Source: JAGDXO01 sp964541025 (lineage in GTDB: Archaea > Thermoplasmatota > Thermoplasmata > Thermoplasmatales > GCA-001856825). Taken from it: a DNA stretch of 22,746 nt. The stretch covers positions 1 to 22,746 of the forward strand of contig CAZIOW010000023.1 of assembly GCA_964541025.1 (NCBI GenBank), written 5' to 3'. Made by a program: the position numbers and the translations under genes. Position 1 is the first letter of the stretch. The number at the start of each line of letters is the position of its first letter. Shown here piece by piece: positions 6,127-13,725 of this stretch. The notes beneath the pieces were generated by a model that did no database searches, was not told the origin of the DNA, and saw only the letters and a list, made by a program, of their open reading frames with translations.

Positions 6127-9100
6127 ATGCTGATTAGAGATAATGAGCAGTATGATCTAGATCAGTTTCTTGATCCTATTGTAGAAGAGTGGTTTGTAAA
6201 TAAATACAAACAGGCCACTAAAGCACAAAGGATAGGTATACCCCTTATACATCAGAGAAAGAATGTCCTGATATCAAGCCCGACAGGAACGGGTAAAACA
6301 TTATCTGGTTTCATGGTCATAATCAATGAACTGTTCCTTTTGGCAAAGAAGGGAAAACTTGAGGATAGGATTTACTGTGTCTATGTATCACCTCTCAAAG
6401 CACTTGCAAATGATATCCACAGAAACCTGGAAGTCCCTCTGGAGGAGATTAGAGAACTTGCACTTTCAAAAGGTATAAACATTCCAAAAATAAGAGTGGG
6501 TGTAAGATCCGGAGACACGAGCCAGTATGCTAGACAGAAGATGAATAAAACCCCTCCACACATATTCATCACAACTCCGGAATCCCTCGCCCTTTCCTTA
6601 TTTTCACCAAAGTTCAAGGAAAAGTTTAGGCAGGTTGATTTCCTCATTATTGATGAGATTCATGATCTAGCCTCAAACAAGAGGGGAGAACTGCTCAGTC
6701 TGATTATTGAATTTTTACAATACAATTCCAATAATCTTACAAGGATAGGATTGTCAGCAACTACAGAGCCAATTGATGAGATTGCAAGATTTCTGATAGG
6801 AGATGAGAAGGAAAAGGATGTTCATATAATAGAAGTTGAATCAAACAAGAATCTTGACATGAAGGTGATATGCCCTGTGTCTGATCTATATTCTGCCCCA
6901 CAGGAGCAGATAAATGAAAGATCTTATGATATCATAGAAAAACTTGTGAATGAGCATAAGACCACTCTTGTTTTCACGAATACAAGGAGCGGTGCTGAGA
7001 GAGTATCATCAAAACTTATAGAGAGGGGTATACTCAGTTTGGAAGCGCATCACTCAAGCCTTTCAAAGGAGTCAAGATTCAACGTTGAGGAAAAACTGAA
7101 GAAAGGTGAACTGAAATGTGCAGTCTCTTCAACTTCCTTAGAGCTTGGAATAGATATAGGGAGTATAGACCTGGTCGTTCAGGTAGGGTCTCCCAAAGGA
7201 ATTGCAAAAGGATTGCAAAGAGTTGGCAGGTCAGGGCATTCTGTATTTGCAACTGCTAAGGGAAGAATAATTCCAATGGATATAGATGATCTTGTGGAAT
7301 CTCTTGTTCTAGTAAAGATGGCAAAGGAGAAGAGACTTGATAAGATTTCAATACCAAAGAATTCTCTGGACATACTATCACAGTTCATTGTAGGCATTTC
7401 CCTTGAAAAGAAATGGGGTGAAATCGAAGCCCTGGACCTTATTAGGAAATCTTTCTGTTTCAATAATCTTAAGGAAGATGATTTCATCAATGTTCTAAAT
7501 TATCTTTCCGGAGGATTTGAAGAGGGTAATGTATATTCAAAGATATGGTGGGATAAGAAAGAGAAAACATTTGGAAGAAAGAAAAGCAGCAGGCTGATCT
7601 ATTTTACCAATGCAGGTACAATTCCAGAGGAAGCTGATTATGAAGCCTTTTCAGTTGATAACAGGCATCTCGGTTCCTTATCGGAGAAATTTGTAGAAAA
7701 ACTTCACAGGGGCGATATTTTTGTACTTGGTGCCAAGACTTATGAATTTCTAAGGATGAGAGGCAACAAGATTTTCATAAAGGATGCGTCTGGAAGAAAG
7801 CCAACAGTCCCTTCATGGGCGGGAGAGATGCTCCCACGTACATTCGACCTTTCAGTGGAGATTGGAAAATTCAGAGAAGAAATGATAGAGAAAATAAATG
7901 AAGGGAATGCGGAGAAATATCTCAGAGAAAATTATGATGCAGACGACAACTCAATAAGAAGTGTTATATCTTACTTCACAAGCCAGATGGGATTCCACGT
8001 ACCTACTGACAAGACCGCATATATAGAAGGCTACATAGACAGGGCAAATCAGTATTCTGTCATTTTTCACTTCGTATATGGTAGAAGAGTTAACGATGCT
8101 CTCAGCAGGATAATTGCTTACAATATATCAAAGGCTTACTCTGTCAATTCAAGGATTGCACTTACCGATGATGGATTTATGCTGACATTCAATAGGAAAA
8201 TTGAAATAGAGGGAGTTAGGGAAATACTAAGGAATCTTGAAGTTGAAAATAGTCTAAGAAGGGCAGTCAAGTCAACAGAATTGTTCAAGCAGAGATTCAG
8301 GCATTGCGCTACAAGATCATTCATGGTTTTGAGAAGGTACAGGGGAAGAGAGGTATCAGTTGCGAGACAGCAACTCAGAAGCGAGAAAGTGCTAGATATT
8401 TTATTTTCAATGGAAAATTTTCCAATAATAGAGGAAACTTTCAGGGAAATAGAAACTATTGTCATGGATATAGAGAATGCCAAGAAAATAGCCGAAGGGC
8501 TCAGAAATGGGGAGATTGGTATAACAAGCGAGGATTATTCAAAACACCCCAGCCCATTCTCTTTCGGAATAATTTCAACTGGAATAAGCGATGTAGTACT
8601 GATGGAAGACAAGAGTGCCATTATAAGGGAGCTTCAGGAATCATTGCTTACAAAGATGGGCCTTGAGGGATCTCTTGAGACAAATCCAGAGGATCTTATA
8701 AACTATCAGGAATCCAAGCTGGATGTAAATGGCAGGGAGGAAATAATACAATTCCTGAGGAAGGCAGGATTTTCAGATTTGTATTCAACAGTGTCATTTT
8801 CACCATTGAAAAAGGTTGAGAACCATGATGAATATCTGGATATTGTATCTCAACTTCTTGCCGAAAAAATAATACAGCCTGTTTTTACAGGAAAGACAAC
8901 ATATGCCCTGACAGAAAGCATTCCTGTTCTTGCTACCGTATATTCCCAGAAATCTGAATCAATTCTGCAGTTTGACGATGGTGACACAACAAACACAATC
9001 GCAAAGAAAAACGGGCTTGATCCAGAGGAAACACTGATAATTCTCAGGAAAATGGAAAGGGCTTACGAGGCTTATTACCTTAAATTTGGAAATAGGGTAA

Positions 9101-11217
9101 AATGGTTTCACAGATCCGTCGTCAGGGAGGACAATATTGCCTCTATCAAACAGGTTGTCAGATGGCTCCTCTGGCAGAACGGACCTCTTACCCTTGCTGA
9201 AATTTATGATAGGATTGGTGAAAGGGAGGAGATGGAGGAAGTGATTGAATCACTCCTTTCTGAACGTATAATCTCAACAGGCAGATTTATGCCCAAACCA
9301 GATCAGCAGTACATACTGACAGAGGATTTGAAAAATCTGAAGATCATGGGCCAGGGAGAGATTTCAATTGCAAGGATTTCTAGAGGACTGATAAAGAAGG
9401 AAGGGAATTACTTCGATAATTATCTATTCGCAGTAGATAGTTCTGCTTTAATTGCAAGGGGATACGAGGGGGAAGAAATGAATTCAGAAGCAATAGTTTA
9501 CGGAAATTTTACGAGAAATCTGAAGGCATTTTTCCCAGTCAAGTTTTTGCCGCAACTCATTACACTCAACAGAACTGAATCAATTGATATGAAAACAATG
9601 AATATCAATGAGAGTCTAAAGAATGGATTAATTAAAAATAATGATGAAAAGATGGAAGAAACTCTAATGAAAAACAATTATCTTTTCATTAGAGGTGATA
9701 TTATAATTAGAGCGGATGACTACTCGCCGCAAGAACCTGTACAATTATTAGAAAAATTCATCGATGCATATGGCCCCATAAGTCTCAGGGAACTTGAGAA
9801 CTTTTTTGGAAAGAATGTGAACAATTATGCAGGGAGATTAAATGTGAAACGCCTGATCTCAGGCCATGATACTTATTTGTTCAAAGAAATTGAACCAGCT
9901 GAACAGAAATCCATCATAAATTCAAAAGACCCTGTGTACATTCTAAATAGGGAGAGGATTGAAAGTGAAGTGGGAGAAGGTATAAATTATATCCTCGTTG
10001 AGAACGGCCAGATAAAGCTTGGTATAGAAGTTGCAAGTGACAATGGAATACTTGAAATATTTGATATGACCGGTGAATATTCTGGTGAAATCAATCAGGT
10101 TAATAGTATGATCGCTTATATCTCCAGTAGGGAATCATTTGATTCTCTGATAATAAGAAAGATCACATTCCCGATTCCAGATGAGCAGGTAATAAAGGAA
10201 ATGGGCTATCAGAAGGTTAGGGGATTCCTCGTCCTTGGCCGTGTCAAAGATATCGCTCTCGAGGAAGAGGAACTTATTTCATACATACTGAAGAAGTACC
10301 ATCTTGTAAAGAGCGCCAAGTATCCCGATCCTGTAATAGCCCTGAACTCAATCTTAGGTTTCAAAAATAATCAGGAACTAATGATGAAGAGTCACAGATA
10401 CATAGACCTGGAAAAACTAGTCATGAGTAACCTTGCAGTACAGGGATTCCTCATAGATGGATCTTCAGGATATCTGACAAGAGAGAATCTTTCAATGATT
10501 GGTTCTTTGAAATTCAAGGGGTTGAATGAAAATTCAAAGCGTCTCTATGAAATTATCAAAAAGCATTCCCCCGTTGCAAGAGAAGTCATCATAGAGAAAT
10601 CATGCTTCACAATAAACCAGTCAATTAACATTATAAATGAACTTCTAAAGAATGATGCTATATTCAGGGATCACAAGGGGAAATATATAGCTGCAGATAT
10701 AACTCTTGATCCTTTTATCTCTCTAGATAGAATAACAAGGGAGATTGGAATATTCAATGGAAGGGTACTGTCCAACCTGCTAGACGGATCTGTGTCCCAG
10801 AAATTGATCTCATCATATCTGTCAGAAGGTTCTAACAGCGGAAAATTCATCAGAATTCTTCCTCTGAAGTCCAGAGATGAAATATTTTATTCGTGGGCAG
10901 ATGAAGAATTCAGTGCCGAGATTTCCAATGAAGACTTAGTTCTATTCCCCAGGTCAATAGTTATGACACATCTCTCGAGTCTTTTGGGATGGAGATCGGG
11001 TGGAAAATTCATATTCATAAGGGATGGATTCGAACCAATATTCTTCAAGGGGAAAAAATCAAAAGACAGTCTTTTGATTCAAACACCTTTGAGGGAGGAA
11101 ACAAAGAAGAGGATCTCAAAATATCTTATGAGTCTCAACATATCTACTGACATTGAGAATGGTGATGAGATGACTCAGAAATGGTATGAAAATATGGTCC
11201 CCAAGAAATATAAATAA
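6127..11217 (+). CDS. lhr: Very large Lhr-family superfamily 2 helicase with C-terminal winged-helix extension
   Basis: Lhr (large helicase-related) proteins are ATP-dependent 3'-5' DNA translocases implicated in repair. The N-terminal half is a complete Lhr core: Walker A SSPTGTGKT (50-58), DEIH (176-179), SAT (210-212), QRVGRSGHS (364-372), a winged helix, then the Lhr domain 4 with its ATRSFMVLRRYRGREVS block (about 725-745) and the PSPFSFGI block (about 810). Canonical archaeal aLhr1/aLhr2 stop near 850-950 residues; this protein continues to 1696. The extension contains at least three stretches that read as winged helices, at about 1009-1080, 1204-1265 and 1470-1530. This resembles full-length bacterial Lhr, whose C-terminal domain is built of winged helices, but I cannot confirm homology along the whole extension. 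The frame is uninterrupted and codon use is uniform. Confidence 0.92.
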   Translation: MLIRDNEQYDLDQFLDPIVEEWFVNKYKQATKAQRIGIPLIHQRKNVLISSPTGTGKTLSGFMVIINELFLLAKKGKLEDRIYCVYVSPLKALANDIHRNLEVPLEEIRELALSKGINIPKIRVGVRSGDTSQYARQKMNKTPPHIFITTPESLALSLFSPKFKEKFRQVDFLIIDEIHDLASNKRGELLSLIIEFLQYNSNNLTRIGLSATTEPIDEIARFLIGDEKEKDVHIIEVESNKNLDMKVICPVSDLYSAPQEQINERSYDIIEKLVNEHKTTLVFTNTRSGAERVSSKLIERGILSLEAHHSSLSKESRFNVEEKLKKGELKCAVSSTSLELGIDIGSIDLVVQVGSPKGIAKGLQRVGRSGHSVFATAKGRIIPMDIDDLVESLVLVKMAKEKRLDKISIPKNSLDILSQFIVGISLEKKWGEIEALDLIRKSFCFNNLKEDDFINVLNYLSGGFEEGNVYSKIWWDKKEKTFGRKKSSRLIYFTNAGTIPEEADYEAFSVDNRHLGSLSEKFVEKLHRGDIFVLGAKTYEFLRMRGNKIFIKDASGRKPTVPSWAGEMLPRTFDLSVEIGKFREEMIEKINEGNAEKYLRENYDADDNSIRSVISYFTSQMGFHVPTDKTAYIEGYIDRANQYSVIFHFVYGRRVNDALSRIIAYNISKAYSVNSRIALTDDGFMLTFNRKIEIEGVREILRNLEVENSLRRAVKSTELFKQRFRHCATRSFMVLRRYRGREVSVARQQLRSEKVLDILFSMENFPIIEETFREIETIVMDIENAKKIAEGLRNGEIGITSEDYSKHPSPFSFGIISTGISDVVLMEDKSAIIRELQESLLTKMGLEGSLETNPEDLINYQESKLDVNGREEIIQFLRKAGFSDLYSTVSFSPLKKVENHDEYLDIVSQLLAEKIIQPVFTGKTTYALTESIPVLATVYSQKSESILQFDDGDTTNTIAKKNGLDPEETLIILRKMERAYEAYYLKFGNRVKWFHRSVVREDNIASIKQVVRWLLWQNGPLTLAEIYDRIGEREEMEEVIESLLSERIISTGRFMPKPDQQYILTEDLKNLKIMGQGEISIARISRGLIKKEGNYFDNYLFAVDSSALIARGYEGEEMNSEAIVYGNFTRNLKAFFPVKFLPQLITLNRTESIDMKTMNINESLKNGLIKNNDEKMEETLMKNNYLFIRGDIIIRADDYSPQEPVQLLEKFIDAYGPISLRELENFFGKNVNNYAGRLNVKRLISGHDTYLFKEIEPAEQKSIINSKDPVYILNRERIESEVGEGINYILVENGQIKLGIEVASDNGILEIFDMTGEYSGEINQVNSMIAYISSRESFDSLIIRKITFPIPDEQVIKEMGYQKVRGFLVLGRVKDIALEEEELISYILKKYHLVKSAKYPDPVIALNSILGFKNNQELMMKSHRYIDLEKLVMSNLAVQGFLIDGSSGYLTRENLSMIGSLKFKGLNENSKRLYEIIKKHSPVAREVIIEKSCFTINQSINIINELLKNDAIFRDHKGKYIAADITLDPFISLDRITREIGIFNGRVLSNLLDGSVSQKLISSYLSEGSNSGKFIRILPLKSRDEIFYSWADEEFSAEISNEDLVLFPRSIVMTHLSSLLGWRSGGKFIFIRDGFEPIFFKGKKSKDSLLIQTPLREETKKRISKYLMSLNISTDIENGDEMTQKWYENMVPKKYK

Positions 11218-11282
11218 TTGTGCACTTCAATTGACCAGCAAAAAATACAAAAATTTTGAATATTATTTAAGCATTGTTAAAT

Positions 11283-11579
11283 ATGGTAACTAAGGAAGAA
11301 GTATTGGATGCATTGAAAACAGTTTCAGATCCAGAGATAGGGGTCGATATAGTGAATCTTGGTCTCGTTTATAACGTAGAAATAGTTGATAACGTGGTTA
11401 ACATAAGAATGACCATGACAGCACCAGCCTGCCCTGTAACAGACTGGATTCTCGCAGAGGCACAAAGAAGGATTGAGGAAATCCCAGGTGTGAAGGAGGC
11501 GAATATAGAACTTGTGTGGGAACCACAATGGAATCTTGATATGATTTCAGATGAAGCAAGAAAAATGTTAAATTTATAA
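11283..11579 (+). CDS. MIP18/DUF59-family iron-sulfur assembly protein (SufT/PaaD-like)
   Basis: MIP18-family proteins help load Fe-S clusters onto target enzymes. From the ATG at 11283 the protein has 98 residues; a TTG three codons upstream is also in frame but unlikely. Family signatures: SDPEIGVDIVNLGLVYNV (15-32), TMTAPACPVTDWIL with the conserved C50, and the C-terminal WEPQWNLDMISDEARKML. This is a stand-alone single-domain form, complete. It follows lhr after 65 bases and converges on dnaG. A TATA-like element is not clear: TATTATTTA at 11261-11269 is closer than usual to the ATG. Confidence 0.9.
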   Translation: MVTKEEVLDALKTVSDPEIGVDIVNLGLVYNVEIVDNVVNIRMTMTAPACPVTDWILAEAQRRIEEIPGVKEANIELVWEPQWNLDMISDEARKMLNL

Positions 11580-11594
11580 AAAAAATTAATTTTT
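11578..11594. terminator. Back-to-back oligo-T terminators between the MIP18 gene and dnaG
   Basis: Only six bases separate the two convergent stop codons. On the minus strand, A8 at 11578-11585 becomes a T8 tract directly behind the dnaG stop. On the plus strand, T5 at 11590-11594 follows the MIP18 stop. Archaeal RNA polymerase terminates at such U-rich tracts, so the short spacer probably ends both transcripts. Confidence 0.5.
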
Positions 11595-12890
11595 GTTGAA
11601 TTCTTTTGTTATTATCTTAAGGTCTCCAGGTCTCTTGCTTATATGCCCCAGTTTGACACCATATATCTCTTTGATTCCGTTGCTGTAAGCAGTATCAAGG
11701 AGTCTCTGGGATATTATTCCTCCTGTTACGATCTTGGAAAATTTCTTCTCAACAGTATCAAATTTATCGATTACTTCGTTTAGCGAAAGCTTTCCAACAA
11801 GATTCCATAAATCATCGTAGAACCGAACTTCTTTACTCTGTGAAGCTTCCTCGAGGAATTTCATTGGTCCTTTGGGCTCTTCTTCCTTTTTCTGTTCCAC
11901 CTTGTGTTCCTGCTTTCTCTCCTGTGACTGCTGCTCTTGCTTTTGAACTAGGTGTTGCTGTGGCTGAGCATTGTTGTGATTTCCATTGTTATGGTTGCCA
12001 TTACCGTTTGCAGTTGCGGCTGCTTCATTCCTCTGATTGAGGGTTTTTAGTTCATCCTGCATCCCGTGGGTAATCAGGTACTGATCCACAGGCATCTTAT
12101 CTCTAAGGGCCTTAACGACCTGTTTATATGTCAATTCTTCGACTTCAAAACCTGGCGGGGCCCTTGCAACAAAATCTATATCAGCTACCTGGAGAAGTTC
12201 CTTCAGTATGAGGTCTCCCCCCCTGTCCCCATCAAGGAATGCTGTTGCAGTTTTCTGCTTCGTGAGCTCAGATATTGTCTTAGAAACATTTGTGCCCTCT
12301 ACTGCAATTGTATTCTTTATACCATATTTAAGAAGATTGAGAATATCATTCCTCCCCTCAACCACAATTATTGATTCACTTGTTGCCAGATTTGGACCAG
12401 CAGGTAGTTTATCTTCTCCATATGATGTTATCTCAGAACTCTCTATCTTGCTCCTGACGGTCTGCACAAGGTCATCACCGAGGCTTTTGTTGTTGACTAG
12501 CATCTTTTCAAGTATTTCTTTGGCTCTCTCAATTACCCTCTCCCTTTTTGCAGCTCTTACATCCTCTACTTCAAGAACTTCAACCTTTGCTTTGCAAGGA
12601 CCTATCCTATCTATGGTTTCAAGGCTTGCGGCAAGTATACTTGTCTCAACCTGATCCACACCAGATGGTATGTAAACAATTCCTTCTGATTTTCCATTTT
12701 TGGAATCTATATCTACTTCTATTCTCCCTATCTTTCCAGACTTTTGCAGGTCACGAAGATCTAACTCATCACCGAGCAGCCCCTCCGTCTGCCCAAATAT
12801 AGCGCCTACTACATCCGGCTTTTCGACTATCCCATCGGTTGATATTTTTACCTTTATGAGATATTTCGTGATATTCGGATCTATGTTCAT
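11586..12890 (-). CDS. dnaG: Archaeal DnaG primase-like protein (exosome-associated)
   Basis: Archaeal DnaG has a Toprim domain and in several archaea is a stable part of the RNA-degrading exosome; weak primase activity has also been reported for the family. The 434 residues contain an N-terminal domain, Toprim residues VVEGRND (176-182, with E178) and LDGDRGGD (219-226), then RAPPGFEVEELTYKQVVKAL and a conserved C-terminal domain (about 345-434). Between them, about 289-340, is a low-complexity linker rich in N, G, H, Q, K and E, including NGNGNHNNGNHNN. This is where archaeal DnaG is expected to be variable. A good ribosome-binding sequence GAGGTGA (12897-12903) precedes the ATG by six bases. 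Plus-strand frames over this gene are shadows. Confidence 0.95.
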   Translation of the reverse strand: MNIDPNITKYLIKVKISTDGIVEKPDVVGAIFGQTEGLLGDELDLRDLQKSGKIGRIEVDIDSKNGKSEGIVYIPSGVDQVETSILAASLETIDRIGPCKAKVEVLEVEDVRAAKRERVIERAKEILEKMLVNNKSLGDDLVQTVRSKIESSEITSYGEDKLPAGPNLATSESIIVVEGRNDILNLLKYGIKNTIAVEGTNVSKTISELTKQKTATAFLDGDRGGDLILKELLQVADIDFVARAPPGFEVEELTYKQVVKALRDKMPVDQYLITHGMQDELKTLNQRNEAAATANGNGNHNNGNHNNAQPQQHLVQKQEQQSQERKQEHKVEQKKEEEPKGPMKFLEEASQSKEVRFYDDLWNLVGKLSLNEVIDKFDTVEKKFSKIVTGGIISQRLLDTAYSNGIKEIYGVKLGHISKRPGDLKIITKEFNKN

Positions 12891-13063
12891 ATGTATTCAC
12901 CTCGAATATATTGTGAAAGTAATATTTATTAACCCTCACGGTAAGATTATGAAACAGTACAATATAATATTATCGCACTCCAGTTTCAGAATTTTTGAAG
13001 AAACATCAAAAATATTTAAATAAAGTGTTTCAATAGACCTTTAAGTTTTATAAGGTGTTTATT
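12891..13063. promoter_or_regulatory. Divergent promoter region of dnaG and psmB
   Basis: For dnaG (minus strand), AATAAATATT at 12921-12930 is the TATA-like box, followed by the Shine-Dalgarno GAGGTGA at 12897-12903. For psmB (plus strand), ATATTTAAAT at about 13012-13021 fits a TATA box with transcription starting near 13042, giving a leader of roughly 20 bases that includes AAGGTG at 13052-13057, six bases before the ATG. The middle (about 12935-13000) holds nothing else I recognise apart from an AT-rich symmetric stretch around 12960-12970. Confidence 0.5.
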
Positions 13064-13690
13064 ATGGAAGAGTTAAAAACTGGTACAACTACTCTTGCAA
13101 TGGTCGTAAAAGGTGGAGTGGTAGTAGCGACCGATAGAAGGGTTACGGCAGGATATATGGTGGCCCATAAAGTGGGAAAGAAAGTTTATAAAATAGATGA
13201 TCACATAGCTCTAACTACAGCTGGTCTAGTAGGAGACCTTCAGGCTCTGGTCAGATATCTGAAGGCAGAGGCGGAACTTTTCAAGTACAAGAAGGGTGTC
13301 AAAATTAGCGTTGCAGGTCTTTCCACACTGCTTTCAAACATGCTGAATCAGACAAAATACATGCCTTTTCTCGTGCAGATAATAATTGCTGGATATGATA
13401 CTGCACCACACGTATTCTCCATAGATGAGGCAGGAGGATCTGTAGAAGACAAATATGTGAGCACAGGATCTGGATCTCCTTTTGTATACGGAGTTCTTGA
13501 GGATAATTACAGGGACAATATGTCCATAGACGAAGGTATAGACATAGCCATAAGGGCAATATCAACTTCTTTGCAGAGGGATGCGGCTACAGGTAACGGG
13601 ATAGATGTAGTTGTAATAACCCCAGAGGAAGGATACAAGGCCCTTGCTGATGAAGAAGTCCAGAAAAGGATTAAGAAATTGAAAGTTTAA
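13064..13690 (+). CDS. psmB: 20S proteasome beta subunit (catalytic)
   Basis: Forms the inner heptameric rings of the archaeal proteasome and carries the active site. From the ATG at 13064 (the in-frame GTG nine bases earlier is less likely, since AAGGTG is best spaced to the ATG) the precursor has a seven-residue propeptide MEELKTG, then the mature N-terminus TTTLAM. The nucleophile is T8 (mature Thr1); D17 and K33 in mature numbering are both present (VATDRR and GKKV). The block VLVRYMKAE-like/ALVRYLKAE, LLSNMLNQTKYMPF and STGSGSPFVYGVLE match Thermoplasma acidophilum PsmB closely. The alpha subunit gene is not here. A T8 terminator tract follows. Confidence 0.97.
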   Translation: MEELKTGTTTLAMVVKGGVVVATDRRVTAGYMVAHKVGKKVYKIDDHIALTTAGLVGDLQALVRYLKAEAELFKYKKGVKISVAGLSTLLSNMLNQTKYMPFLVQIIIAGYDTAPHVFSIDEAGGSVEDKYVSTGSGSPFVYGVLEDNYRDNMSIDEGIDIAIRAISTSLQRDAATGNGIDVVVITPEEGYKALADEEVQKRIKKLKV

Positions 13691-13698
13691 TTTTTTTT
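13691..13698 (+). terminator. Oligo-T tract after psmB
   Basis: T8 directly after the psmB TAA, continuing into TATTTTAATTTTA. This fits an archaeal intrinsic terminator, possibly partial, since fttA starts only 27 bases later with its own Shine-Dalgarno GAGGAGAG (13712-13719) and no clear TATA box. Read-through from psmB into fttA is therefore likely. Confidence 0.4.
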
Positions 13699-13725
13699 AT
13701 TTTAATTTTAAGAGGAGAGTTTTTG

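Noticed and set aside
8304..8666. Alternative plus-strand frame of 120 residues inside lhr
   Set aside because: The Lhr frame is continuous and carries conserved motifs through this stretch, so there is no frameshift and the other frame is chance.
11274..11282. TTG start three codons upstream for the MIP18-family gene
   Set aside because: No ribosome-binding sequence supports it, and family proteins begin close to the ATG at 11283. The same reasoning sets aside GTG 13055 (psmB), TTG 13723 (fttA) and TTG 18112 (DRG).
12208..12654. 148-residue plus-strand frame opposite dnaG
   Set aside because: Serine- and leucine-rich composition typical of an antisense shadow; dnaG on the other strand is unambiguous.
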